From IMG/VR virus record IMGVR_UViG_3300046171_000040, positions 1 through 37,703 of that record: a stretch of DNA of 37,703 nucleotides; one strand, given 5' to 3'. Origin of the DNA: a virus. Position 1 is the first letter of the stretch. Every line of letters begins with the position of its first letter. The notes under the pieces are model-generated. The model was not told the origin of the DNA and ran no database searches. It saw only the letters and a list, made by a program, of their open reading frames with translations. Both the position numbers and the translations under genes were made by a program. Shown here one piece after another: positions 1-7,556 of this stretch.

Positions 1-213
1 ATTAGTCGCAGCCCTGTCGATTTCTGCCTGTGTGATTTGATGTTTTAAGTACATCCTCTCCACACCATCGTAATGATATTGAGCGAAGTACTGTAATGCC
101 TCGTCAATTCTGTCATCAACTTGGTCATCATCAACATTAATTTCAATCACAGGCTTACCAAGTTGTCTGAGACAATACTCTTTTAAGTTCGCTCTTGAAT
201 TTGGATTTGCCAT
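1..213 (-). CDS. Neck protein gp13-like, N-terminal part (runs off window)
   Basis: The first 71 codons of a gene that continues past the left edge. The start is the ATG at 213, preceded by an AGGAAAG ribosome-binding site and a late promoter. The N-terminus (MANPNSRANLKEYCLRQLGK, then PVIEINVDDDQVDDRIDEAL and a YHYDG segment) resembles, from memory, the neck/head-closure protein called gp13 in T4-like cyanophages. That protein joins the DNA-filled head to the tail. Its place fits: in T4 the fibre genes are followed by wac, 13, 14 and 15, and here it follows the fibre array. Only the N-terminus is visible, so another neck or tail-completion protein remains possible. Confidence 0.6.
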   Translation of the reverse strand, partial: MANPNSRANLKEYCLRQLGKPVIEINVDDDQVDDRIDEALQYFAQYHYDGVERMYLKHQITQAEIDRAATN

Positions 214-232
214 TTAATCTTTCCTTTATTAC

Positions 233-240
233 TATTTATA
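233..240 (-). promoter_or_regulatory. T4-type late promoter for the gp13-like gene
   Basis: TATAAATA on the minus strand, 19 nt before the ATG at 213. The 18-20 nt gap recurs at most late promoters in this window. Confidence 0.75.
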
Positions 241-1677
241 TCAACCAAGTGCGACACCCATCGCAATTGCGAACCCTTGAGATGCACCAGCGGCCGTCTG
301 AATACTACCATCATCAAACTGAATACCATTTGTTCCCACAACAACTTTACCAGAACCATTTGGTGTAAGGGTAATATTTCTATTAGATGTGGACACAATA
401 CTGTGAGTAACTACATCTAGGTTGCCTCCAAGTTGGGGAGAACTATCATCTGAGATATTTTGAATGCCAGCACCAGCAAGTGAACCTACAGATGCAAATG
501 CAAGATTACCAGAACCATCTGTCTTTAGAACTTGGCCTGCGTTACCGTCTGCTTGTGGGTGTGACAATCCGTCAATGATTACCTTACCAGAACCGTTTGG
601 TGTAATCGCAATATTACCATTTGATGCAGATACGATTGAGTTACCGTTAACATCTAAGTCGCCTCCAAGTTGAGGCGAAGAATCATCGGCAAGACTTGCA
701 ATACCAGATGCAGAAACAACAAGGTCTATTGTTCCATCACTATCTTGGTATGTTGCAGTAATATTTGTCTCTGTATTACTAGAGAACATTGCACCGACTG
801 TATCTTGAATAACTTCAGATAAGTCAATATCAGCAGAACCGTTAAATGCAACACCATGAATGTTTCTTGAAGTTGCAAGTGTTGTAGCAGTAGCTGCATT
901 ACCAGAAGTGTCTTGATTACCAGATGCATTTACGCCAGGCAAGTTTATATCAGCAGTACCATCAAATGATACTCCACCAATATTTCTTGCATTTGCGAGT
1001 GCAGTTGCAGTGTCAGCAACGATTGTTAGATTATTAACAAATGTTGCATTTACTCTACTATCAATCGCAGAGTTTACTCTTGCAGTTGTATGATAAAGAT
1101 TAGATGAACCTTCTGAAAGGTCATCCGTATCAAAATTTGTAAGGTTTCTTGTGTTTGTAAATGCAGCCCAACCCATGTTTCCATGTGCAGAACATTGATA
1201 GTGTAAGACAGAAGGTGTCGTATCTGAGACAATAATTTGTGTATAAGCACCAGCATTGCCAGGCGTTCCACTTGTCGTTACGCCTGTTGTAAATGCAGTT
1301 GCTTTAGCGGCATCTAGATAGAACAGTAAAGGGTGGCCAGAATTGGAAGAGTCACTCTGGTCAAACCGATATGTGTTCTTTGGAATTAAATGAAGATATG
1401 GTGAAAATACACCGTTAATTTTATACTTGTTACTAGAACCAGTACCGTGATATGGGTGGTCTGTGGTAGAAGTTGCAACAGTTACATAGAGTATCTTTGT
1501 TGCAGACTCATAGTCAGTTGCATAATGGTTTCCAACAGTAACAATCTCGTTACTGCCGTCACGCATATACATTTTACGGTCATATGTGTTAACCGCAAAT
1601 TCACCCTCTGCCAAGTCCGAAGTTGTTGGAATATTGGAATGAGTGTGTGACCTTTTAAGTTTAATATCCACAGCCAT
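241..1677 (-). CDS. Tail fibre-type structural protein with cupredoxin-like domain
   Basis: A 478-residue virion protein. Residues 1-50 are an adaptor (MAV..KLKRS, LAEGEFAVN, MYMRDGS) shared with the next gene upstream at 1700-3292. Residues 60-180 look like a cupredoxin beta-sandwich. H115 (SGHPLLFY), C162, H165 and M168 form a C-x2-H-x2-M loop, the spacing of the type 1 copper site of amicyanin. Similar domains occur in marine phage structural proteins, but metal binding is inferred. The second half has paired repeats: TA..LA..RNI.GV.F.G.ADI.L around 235-285, and two DDSSPQLGG..LDV...SIVS...TPNGSGKV units. The C-terminus FAIAMGVALG resembles the ends of two other fibre-region genes. Likely an adhesin or fibre component of the virion. 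A late promoter lies 19 nt upstream. Confidence 0.7.
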   Translation of the reverse strand: MAVDIKLKRSHTHSNIPTTSDLAEGEFAVNTYDRKMYMRDGSNEIVTVGNHYATDYESATKILYVTVATSTTDHPYHGTGSSNKYKINGVFSPYLHLIPKNTYRFDQSDSSNSGHPLLFYLDAAKATAFTTGVTTSGTPGNAGAYTQIIVSDTTPSVLHYQCSAHGNMGWAAFTNTRNLTNFDTDDLSEGSSNLYHTTARVNSAIDSRVNATFVNNLTIVADTATALANARNIGGVSFDGTADINLPGVNASGNQDTSGNAATATTLATSRNIHGVAFNGSADIDLSEVIQDTVGAMFSSNTETNITATYQDSDGTIDLVVSASGIASLADDSSPQLGGDLDVNGNSIVSASNGNIAITPNGSGKVIIDGLSHPQADGNAGQVLKTDGSGNLAFASVGSLAGAGIQNISDDSSPQLGGNLDVVTHSIVSTSNRNITLTPNGSGKVVVGTNGIQFDDGSIQTAAGASQGFAIAMGVALG

Positions 1678-1696
1678 GAGGCAACCCCTACACGAC

Positions 1697-1703
1697 TATT
1701 TAG
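1697..1703 (-). promoter_or_regulatory. Late promoter CTAAATA overlapping a stop codon
   Basis: CTAAATA 19 nt upstream of the ATG at 1677. Its TAA is the stop codon of the gene at 1700-3292. Confidence 0.7.
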
Positions 1704-3292
1704 AATGTACCGCCGTCAATACTCGTAGCAAAAGAGAGTGTATCGGAACTCGCCGTATAGGCTAAGAACCCATCGTTAGAACCACCACCATCAAGTGCAG
1801 ACAAAGTATTAGCGGAGTTGGCAACAAGCACAGAACCCTTTGCGATTGAAGTTAAACCAGTACCACCAGAACCTACACCAATCGTACTACCGTTCCAAGT
1901 ACCTGTCGTGATTGTACCTAAAGTAGTGATTGATGTCTGACCAACATAAGTTGATGCAATTGTAAGTGCGTTTGCAGATACCGTAATCTTATCTGCTGTT
2001 CCTACAACATCAATTGTGTTACCAGTTTTAGTTAAACCAGCACCAGCAGAAATCTGTCCAGCACCAGAGAATTGTTCAAAGGTAATGTTGGTTGTACCAA
2101 GTGTTGGTGTTCCGTTTGTAGTTAGAACAAAACCATTGTCTGCGTTTGCAGTACCTTCTTCAACGAAAGTAAATGCACCACCTGTTAATTCAGAGGCCGC
2201 ATCTGCGTCTGGTGTTCTGGTAAGAACGAATGCAGCAGAACCAGAACCTACGGTTGTTACCTTATAGAAACCGTTCTGTGTTTGTGTTGTTTGGTCTTTA
2301 ACAAGGACTCTATCACTAACATCAAGTGAAACACCGTCAACTGAGATTGCACCATTTGAACCAGCAGTAATTGTTCCGTTACCATTATTGTATGTACCAG
2401 AAAGGTTTGCTGTAGTTGCAACTCTTACAGATGCTTTAACATCAAGTCCGTTTGCAACTGCGTCAACATATGATTTGTTTACAAGAGAGTCATCACCAAA
2501 ACCACTTCTTGATTCGTAACCAGAAGGAACTGTTACTGTGCCTGTTCCATTTGGCGACATAATCAAGTTGCCGTTTGAGTTGGTTGTAGAAATTGTATTT
2601 GCATCAATTTGAACATTGTCAATTTTTGCAATTGTTACTGGTGTTGAATTACCAACCGTACCACCTTCAATTGCTGGTGCAGTCAGTGTCTTGTTTGTAA
2701 GTGTCTGTGTACCAGCAAGTGTTGTAACGGTGTTATCAATTGCATATGTAATTTCATTGTTCGATACAGTTGTATCAATACCAGTTCCACCAGTGAATGT
2801 AAGTGTCTCACTAGTGTTGAACGTATCGTTTGAACCACTATCGGCTGCAAGTGTAAATGCAGTCGAAATTGCACCAAACGATAATGCACCAGAACCGTTT
2901 GTTTTTAGAAACTCATTTGCATTTCCGTCTGCACTTGGTAAAGTAAATGCAACATTGGCGGCCAATGCATTCGGAGATTTAAGTTGAACATGGTGTGTAC
3001 CGTTGTTAGTACCTTCTTTTAATTCAATCGAACCACCAGTTGATGCGTTATTTCCTACAATTAAATCGTCTACTGCTTTGTTTGCGTCAACGATAATTGC
3101 AGAACTTGCTGTTAGTGTTCCTGCTGTGTGGTCAATCTTGTCATTAAAAGCCTTACCACCGATAAGTCTAACTGTAGAACCATCACCAATGTAAAGTTTA
3201 TTATCACCTTGGGTATAGGCTAATTCACCATCGGCAAGTGCGCCAGGAGCGGATGAACCAGTAGACCTTTTAATTTGTAATTGTACTGCCAT
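1700..3292 (-). CDS. Tail fibre-type structural protein
   Basis: A 530-residue, Gly/Thr/Ser/Asn-rich protein typical of phage fibres. Residues 1-50 match the adaptor of the downstream 478-residue protein (KRSTGSSAPGALADGELAY, KLYIGDGS). The middle holds TLAGTQTLTNKTLTAPAIEG, NGNLIMSPNGTGTVTVPSGY and a GLDVKASVRVATTANL / DRVLVKDQT...NGFYKV unit that is common in tail fibres. The C-terminal part has TTGTWNGSTI and GSGGTGLTSI, also frequent in fibre shafts. No enzymatic motif is seen. It probably forms a trimeric fibre or fibre-attachment protein. The start is the ATG at 3292 behind an AGGAAGAGAAAAA ribosome-binding region. Confidence 0.7.
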   Translation of the reverse strand: MAVQLQIKRSTGSSAPGALADGELAYTQGDNKLYIGDGSTVRLIGGKAFNDKIDHTAGTLTASSAIIVDANKAVDDLIVGNNASTGGSIELKEGTNNGTHHVQLKSPNALAANVAFTLPSADGNANEFLKTNGSGALSFGAISTAFTLAADSGSNDTFNTSETLTFTGGTGIDTTVSNNEITYAIDNTVTTLAGTQTLTNKTLTAPAIEGGTVGNSTPVTIAKIDNVQIDANTISTTNSNGNLIMSPNGTGTVTVPSGYESRSGFGDDSLVNKSYVDAVANGLDVKASVRVATTANLSGTYNNGNGTITAGSNGAISVDGVSLDVSDRVLVKDQTTQTQNGFYKVTTVGSGSAAFVLTRTPDADAASELTGGAFTFVEEGTANADNGFVLTTNGTPTLGTTNITFEQFSGAGQISAGAGLTKTGNTIDVVGTADKITVSANALTIASTYVGQTSITTLGTITTGTWNGSTIGVGSGGTGLTSIAKGSVLVANSANTLSALDGGGSNDGFLAYTASSDTLSFATSIDGGTF

Positions 3293-3309
3293 TTTTTTCT
3301 CTTCCTATA

Positions 3310-3600
3310 TTAGAAATTTCCACCATTTAATACAATGGTGCCGGTGGTTGTATCCAATTCCTGTCTCGCAGTCCACTTTTGTGTTGAAGCTCTATACTGC
3401 AACAACGCCCCATCATTTAGACCAAAAGTTGCAATGTCAACGTCTGCCGCTTGGGATATTTGGTTCTGTGAAGAACCAGCAACACCCTGTGGGCCCTGTG
3501 GGCCAGGCACTGTGACTTTGACAACTTGTGGTTGGTTACCCTGTGATACTGAACCAACTATTGTACTTGATTGTGTTAATGTTGTTGTGATATCTGACAT
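3310..3600 (-). CDS. Small collagen-like structural protein
   Basis: A 96-residue protein. Residues 1-28 are Ser/Thr-rich, followed by a short collagen-like run (GPQGPQGVAG) at about 31-40. A globular tail follows (FGLNDGALLQYRASTQKWTA), ending in LNGGNF, which resembles the end of the neighbouring 530-residue protein (SIDGGTF). Collagen-like triplets commonly connect or trimerise phage fibres. It starts 4 nt after the stop of the 111-residue gene and sits directly before the 530-residue fibre gene, so co-translation and assembly into the same fibre are plausible. Specific function unknown. Confidence 0.6.
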   Translation of the reverse strand: MSDITTTLTQSSTIVGSVSQGNQPQVVKVTVPGPQGPQGVAGSSQNQISQAADVDIATFGLNDGALLQYRASTQKWTARQELDTTTGTIVLNGGNF

Positions 3601-3604
3601 CTAT

Positions 3605-3940
3605 TTACCTCGACACGCTTGGGTTAACAGTTGCAATTCCCTCAATGACTCTAGTCTTTGTTCCACCACCAGACGTTATGAGAACATCGTAATTGTAACG
3701 GCCTGCCTCTAGAGCAGTCGTTTGTGTATCAGTAAGAGATATTGTGATTTGACCTGTACTTCTATCTGCTGCGAATGCAGTTGTAAAACTTACAGACGTA
3801 GATGATGAAGGGGATTTGCGAATTTGTGCAATCGCTGAAAATCCAGTTAAGTTTAGTGCAGAACCAGTTGAATCATTGATTGTCAATGTTGTCGAAAAAG
3901 TTGCACCTTGGTCAATGAATATGTTAGATATAGACGCCAT
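3605..3940 (-). CDS. Conserved small structural protein
   Basis: A 111-residue protein beginning MASISNIFIDQGATFSTTLT. It has a beta-rich body: LNLTGFSAIAQIRKS, then ITISLTDTQTTALEAGRYNY and DVLIT. The pattern (charge-poor strands, LTG..A.AQIR, L...ET..LE.GRY.YDV) is that of small immunoglobulin-like or baseplate-attachment domains found in marine phage fibre regions. The family is known to me only as conserved structural or hypothetical. A GGAGA ribosome-binding site and a late promoter precede it, so it heads a new late transcript through the collagen-like and fibre genes. Confidence 0.6.
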   Translation of the reverse strand: MASISNIFIDQGATFSTTLTINDSTGSALNLTGFSAIAQIRKSPSSSTSVSFTTAFAADRSTGQITISLTDTQTTALEAGRYNYDVLITSGGGTKTRVIEGIATVNPSVSR

Positions 3941-3960
3941 TCACACAGTCTCCTTTTATC

Positions 3961-3968
3961 TATTTATA
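3961..3968 (-). promoter_or_regulatory. T4-type late promoter
   Basis: TATAAATA on the minus strand, 20 nt upstream of the ATG at 3940. Confidence 0.75.
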
Positions 3969-3986
3969 AGGAAAGTGTGTTAGAGG

Positions 3987-4459
3987 TTAACCCATTAATT
4001 GACCTGTGCATGAAACACCAGATTGAGCGCCATCCCAAACATCACCTTGATTAAGTCTAAAATCAATTGTATCGCTTGCATTTAAAGATTGGAGATATGT
4101 CACTTGAACTCGCTCTCTGGTTCCAGTACTATTAAGTGCATAACCACTTACTGCAAAAGCATTATTTTTATAAACTGCAAGTTCAAATCCAGCGCTAATT
4201 GTCGATTGCATATGCCCGACTAATGTAAATTGATATATACCAGCAACTGGCACGGTAAAGACTGAACCATTCCATGCACTGTGAGCCAAATGAGTTAGGT
4301 TAAAGGAATCACGCCAGAAGTAGAATATCCACTACCATTTGTTTTTTGACCCATAAATGCAACACGCTGTGGTAATGTTACTCTTCCACTACTATCAATA
4401 CTGATTGCAGTGTTTGAATTTGCGTGGTCTTGAATTGTTCCGACTTTTAATGTACTCAT
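3987..4459 (-). CDS. C1q-like fibre tip protein with MSTL adaptor, frameshifted
   Basis: Two frames read together make a protein of about 157 residues. The ATG at 4459 opens a 54-residue segment (MSTLKVGTIQ..., ending VIPLT) that hits TAA at 4295-4297. The following frame continues as FNLTHLAHSAWNGSVFTVPV, AGIYQFTLVG and ASDTIDFRLNQ. That second part is a C1q/TNF-like trimeric beta domain, as found at fibre tips, and normally joins through GVIPFN. One missing T in the run CCTTTAACC (4 T to 3) would explain the break. The adaptor matches the genes at 4464 and 4985. Probably a receptor-binding or capping protein. Sequencing error is as likely as real inactivation. Confidence 0.6.
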
Positions 4460-4463
4460 AACT

Positions 4464-4988
4464 TTATCCTAAAAATTTTACCATAAAACCATTGTGACTA
4501 TTACTACCGCCATACATATCTGCACTTGCACTTGTATCTTGAAGGTAAATAGAAAGGGTGTCATTAACTGCACAATTAACTAAACCAAATGCACTAACCA
4601 GACTTTCATCATTACTATTTGCATTATTAGAGTAAGCAGTTGTTGCTGGGCCGCTGCCCCATACATGAGAGCCATTCTTTTGAAGCATTGTTCTTAAATA
4701 TCCATTAAATCTATGTAAGTAATTCCAGTGTACTTCATAATAACCAGCTCTTGGACAAGTAAATGTACCGTTACTATTATTATAAGCATTAACTGTATCA
4801 ATCATTTCTACATTCCAATTAATTGTTCCTGCTGAGGATAGGCTGGCATCAGTTTTTCTTGCCCAAACTAAAATGGGAGTGGTAACAGATGGTGGAACAG
4901 TCTGTGTAACTGCACCAGTACTATTTGCAATTGTTAAAGCAGAAGTTCCATCAGCGGCTTTAATGTTTGATACATTTAAAGTACTCAT
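4464..4988 (-). CDS. C1q-like fibre tip protein with MSTL adaptor
   Basis: A 174-residue protein. Residues 1-30 are the adaptor (MSTLNVSNI, ADGTSALTI). Residues 40-174 are a C1q-like jelly-roll (WARKTDA, NSNGTFTCPRAGYYEVHWNY, LQKNG, VNDTLSIYLQD, FMVKFLG). The YNNSNGTFT.P.AGYY signature is characteristic of bacterial and phage C1q-like domains, which form trimers and often bind surface ligands. It overlaps the gene at 4985 by ATGA and is followed 4 nt later by a second C1q-type gene, so these are alternative or co-assembled tips. Confidence 0.65.
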   Translation of the reverse strand: MSTLNVSNIKAADGTSALTIANSTGAVTQTVPPSVTTPILVWARKTDASLSSAGTINWNVEMIDTVNAYNNSNGTFTCPRAGYYEVHWNYLHRFNGYLRTMLQKNGSHVWGSGPATTAYSNNANSNDESLVSAFGLVNCAVNDTLSIYLQDTSASADMYGGSNSHNGFMVKFLG

Positions 4989-5467
4989 TGTGCAATCTCC
5001 AAAAGTGTAATTCCGTTTCTCGCACTATCATGTCCGATAATTGCTGTTCCAGTATTTGTTCTAACATATACTGTGTATGTGATTGCACTAGTAGTCGCTG
5101 GAGAATCTAAATGAGTAAATGTGCATTGAATTGAAACTGCACCAGCACTATTAAATGTCTGTCCAAAATTGTCACTAGTGTTACCTTGTGTGCCTCCCAA
5201 ATTTGTGCTACCTCTATACAAAGTAAATCTAGGTTGACCAGAAGTGCTTGAATTGTATATAGAACCAAGATTAACAATAGCAAGAATTTTACTTGTTGCA
5301 AATTTTGGTGTGATTGTTTTTGTTATACCAGTAGATGAAAAAGAGGTTGTAGTGATACTGTTAGAACCTACCCTTTGAAAATCTTCTACTTGAATAACAT
5401 GGCCTGGAATTTTAACTACAGTTGATGCAGTTTGTCCTTGAATAGTGTCTACTGATAATGTACTCAT
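4985..5467 (-). CDS. Putative fibre tip protein with MSTL adaptor
   Basis: A 160-residue protein. Its N-terminus (MSTLSVDTIQG, then VVKIPGHVIQV) is the same adaptor as in the two genes downstream. The C-terminal domain is of a different type: ITPKFATSKILAIVNLG, FTLYRGSTNLG, then LDSPATTSAITYTVYV, ending GITLLEIAQ. The same domain forms the C-terminus of the 288-residue protein at 7553 (LDSPSTTSAITYSL...ITAMEIAG). It recurs in marine phage fibre proteins and is taken as a receptor-binding or structural beta domain. It overlaps the upstream gene by ATGA. Specific ligand unknown. Confidence 0.6.
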   Translation of the reverse strand: MSTLSVDTIQGQTASTVVKIPGHVIQVEDFQRVGSNSITTTSFSSTGITKTITPKFATSKILAIVNLGSIYNSSTSGQPRFTLYRGSTNLGGTQGNTSDNFGQTFNSAGAVSIQCTFTHLDSPATTSAITYTVYVRTNTGTAIIGHDSARNGITLLEIAQ

Positions 5468-5868
5468 ATGATTGCTAACCTTCCAGTGGATGTAATGGTA
5501 AGGGTTGTACCGTTACCAATCGTCAATGGGCCTGTAACAGAGGCGTTGTTGTTAGCAGCAATTGTTACATTACCAGTAGTTGCGTTTGTGTTAACACGAA
5601 ATAAGTTTGTTCTACCATTTGAATTACCATTGACAGAACCATCGTTTGCAATATAATATCCAGCACCTAGTGAGACACCAGAATCTAATTTTGCGGCAGT
5701 AACCGCACCGTCTGTAATTTCGGCAGTGGTAATAGCATTATTTGCAAGGTCTTCTGCAACGATAACATCTGCACCAATCTTTGCAGAATTAACTGCACTA
5801 TCGGCAAGGTCAGCGGTTGCAATTGTACCGTCTTGAATTCCTGTAGATGTAACTCTTGATAATGGCAT
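5464..5868 (-). CDS. Fibre-associated protein with AVTTAKI-type repeats
   Basis: A 134-residue protein starting MPLSRVTSTGIQDGTIATAD. Residues 10-70 consist of repeats built on DGxxxTAxLADSAV/NSAKI and TTAEITDGAVTAAKL. These are the short beta-strand repeats typical of phage fibre shafts. The rest (GAGYYIANDGSVNG, TTGNVTIAANN, LTITSTGRLAII) is Gly/Asn-rich. A late promoter lies 19 nt upstream, so it heads the transcript that continues through the MSTL genes. It could be an attachment point for the tips encoded downstream. Confidence 0.6.
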   Translation of the reverse strand: MPLSRVTSTGIQDGTIATADLADSAVNSAKIGADVIVAEDLANNAITTAEITDGAVTAAKLDSGVSLGAGYYIANDGSVNGNSNGRTNLFRVNTNATTGNVTIAANNNASVTGPLTIGNGTTLTITSTGRLAII

Positions 5869-5887
5869 CGTGTTTCCTCTTTTATTC

Positions 5888-5894
5888 TATTTAG
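5888..5894 (-). promoter_or_regulatory. Late promoter CTAAATA overlapping a stop codon
   Basis: CTAAATA 19 nt before the ATG at 5868. Its TAA is the stop codon of the small gene at 5891-6064. Confidence 0.7.
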
Positions 5895-6064
5895 TCTGCA
5901 TCTTTGATTGTCAAAGTGCCTTCTTCAACTTGTTTTAGAATCTCTGCATAATGTCGGTTGGTAGGGTCGAGAGGCACATCCATTGTAACATCGTCTACAA
6001 TAATTCTTACTCCGGCCCGTGTGTCATTAATATCGTTAAAATATTTTGCGCTTGTAATGTTCAT
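5891..6064 (-). CDS. Small fibre-partner protein, HYxEI family
   Basis: A 57-residue protein; I chose the ATG at 6064, 2 nt after the fibre gene's stop. An open frame extends to 6142, but only through the fibre gene. Features: MNITSAKYFN, IIVDDVTMDVPLD, NRHYAEILKQVEEGTLTI. Three paralogues in this window (8442, 11998, 23344) share the VDGVxMDVP and N.HYxEI..QVE.GELTI blocks, and each directly follows a GRRNL-type fibre gene. That constant linkage suggests a fibre-specific chaperone or capping protein, by analogy with T4 gp38 or Tfa, but the function is inferred. The sequence resembles N-terminal halves of tail-assembly-chaperone proteins. Confidence 0.7.
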   Translation of the reverse strand: MNITSAKYFNDINDTRAGVRIIVDDVTMDVPLDPTNRHYAEILKQVEEGTLTIKDAD

Positions 6065-6066
6065 TT

Positions 6067-7203
6067 CTATAACTCCGCATCCGCAGTCCAGTGACCGAAT
6101 AAAGAAGCACTGGCCCAGTTGGCACCAATGCCTGTGTAACACCTAGTAGTATTTGTGCCAATTCTATCAAATGTGACACCACCAGTGCTTGTGGCACCAT
6201 TTCTCTGGTAATCCCAACTACCAGTTTGCCCTGTCGCTCGATACGCAACCATTGTCGATGCGGCTCGCTTTTCAACTTTGAAACTTGGACTAATAATAGC
6301 GTTGCCACTACCATCACCGTTTACGCTCCAGTTTTCTGTGCTGTTATAATTTGACACTCCTGGCGTAGCTCCATAGTCAAAAGATTTTTCATAATAGCGT
6401 TTACAAATCGCAAGCTCTTCTACAAATGAGCGGTGTTCAAAATCTGAAGCACTTTCGCCAACTTCTAATTGACATCCAGTAATATACGCAGTTCCACCAG
6501 TTGCTTGAAAATTAAAAGTTGCATCACTATGTTTCTGACCATAATTATTCAGTCTAAACCATGCATCTTGAGTTGCCGCTGCGGCTTGATTACTTCCAAA
6601 AAACCAATATATTTGAATTGCACTTGCTGTAACAGTTGTTCTCCAACCATCAGTGGTATTGGCAGGAATTAAGTGTGTTTTCTTTTCCCAAGTATCTGCC
6701 TGATTAATAGTAAACTTTGTATAGTAGTTACCATCTGAAGCACCGCTGACACTACTACTATCGTTTAATCTAAGTTGAAGAGTTCCAGTTCCAGCAACAG
6801 AAGATTTTATCCAATAAGAAAGTGTTGCTGGTTTCGCAGCAGCAGTTCCCCAACCCAAAGGATTTGCATTAAATGTTTCAATCTGTTGTTGAAATAATGC
6901 TATGCAATCGCTTCCAGATGGTGTTACACCACTTGAACTAACCACAGCCTTCAAACTATTTACAAATGTCTCACTAGCAGGAACATCTGTAACTTGAGAA
7001 AAAGTAGTAGATAGTGTACCACTACCTTGGTCTTGGTCACCCAAATATGACCACCTATCAACAGTATGATATTGGTTACTTCCATGACCTAATGCACTTG
7101 ATGTTGTGCCTCTCTGGGCCACTTGCATAGCGCCATTGATGACAAGATTCCTACGACCACTTACGTTATCTGTTCCTCTTACTTTTACTTTAATTAAACT
7201 CAT
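6067..7203 (-). CDS. Tail fibre protein, GRRNL family (copy 1)
   Basis: A 378-residue protein starting at the ATG at 7203, which overlaps the stop of the upstream gene (TAATG). The frame's further extension to 7221 lacks justification. Domains: short N-terminal adaptor; GRRNLVINGAMQVAQRG at about 16-32; a carbohydrate-binding-like beta-sandwich at 40-240 (DRWSYLGD, YWIKSSVAGTGTLQLRL, TWEKKTHLIP). Then comes a conserved block GCQLEVGESASDFEHRSFVE with EELAICKRYYEKSF, and finally a variable C-terminus ending WTADAEL. Three paralogues lie at 8659, 12186 and 23530. Conserved body plus variable end suggests a host-binding fibre tip. Confidence 0.72.
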   Translation of the reverse strand: MSLIKVKVRGTDNVSGRRNLVINGAMQVAQRGTTSSALGHGSNQYHTVDRWSYLGDQDQGSGTLSTTFSQVTDVPASETFVNSLKAVVSSSGVTPSGSDCIALFQQQIETFNANPLGWGTAAAKPATLSYWIKSSVAGTGTLQLRLNDSSSVSGASDGNYYTKFTINQADTWEKKTHLIPANTTDGWRTTVTASAIQIYWFFGSNQAAAATQDAWFRLNNYGQKHSDATFNFQATGGTAYITGCQLEVGESASDFEHRSFVEELAICKRYYEKSFDYGATPGVSNYNSTENWSVNGDGSGNAIISPSFKVEKRAASTMVAYRATGQTGSWDYQRNGATSTGGVTFDRIGTNTTRCYTGIGANWASASLFGHWTADAEL

Positions 7204-7556
7204 TATGGTTTCTCCGGCCATGTAACATCATCAAGTGATGTTGCACTATTGGTGATATCTCTAAGTGCTTGTCTGTATGTTTTCCAATCAGCGAAGTTGG
7301 ATACCGAACCACCTTCTTCTCTTTCTTTGATGACAACCCAATCTGTTTCTGCGAGTTTAGCGTTTCTTTCTTCTCTTAGATTCTCTAAATCTTTTGCAGT
7401 TTGAAGTTCTGCAGCCTTAGTATTAACGGCAGAGTTATCAAACTCTACAACATTATCATTGGTATCATATGCAACGAATGTTTCTCCATTTTGAATAACA
7501 TAGTAAACATTAGAATCTAATGCTTTAATTGCTTCATGTTTCATTCTTATACTCAT
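7203..7556 (-). CDS. Phage tail assembly chaperone-like protein (copy 1)
   Basis: A 117-residue protein. The C-terminal half has the pattern of the Phage_tail_APC family (PF16778): REERNAKLAETDWVVIKE, then DWKTYRQALRDITNSATSLD and VTWPEKP. The N-terminal half (NVYYVIQNGETFVAYDTNDN) differs from its paralogue at 9810, but the last 28 residues are nearly identical, and so is the DNA. It overlaps both neighbours (ATGA with 7553, TAATG with 6067), so it is translationally coupled to the fibre gene it precedes. Likely role: folding or attachment of that fibre. Despite the family name, a minor structural role is possible. Confidence 0.7.
   Translation of the reverse strand: MSIRMKHEAIKALDSNVYYVIQNGETFVAYDTNDNVVEFDNSAVNTKAAELQTAKDLENLREERNAKLAETDWVVIKEREEGGSVSNFADWKTYRQALRDITNSATSLDDVTWPEKP
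7234..7289. repeat. 56-bp direct repeat, copy 1
   Basis: Identical base for base to 9844-9899. It encodes the C-terminal WKTYRQALRDITNSATSL part of the tail-assembly-chaperone paralogue. Confidence 0.9.

Noticed and set aside
4290-4320. Programmed frameshift in the C1q-like gene
   Set aside because: No slippery heptamer and no strong downstream structure. One base in a T run explains it better, and similar breaks occur in unrelated genes.
5891-6142. Longer starts offered by open frames (6142, 7221, 8711, 37061)
   Set aside because: The extra codons lie inside upstream genes, and the shorter ATG starts give tight junctions and match paralogues or family starts.
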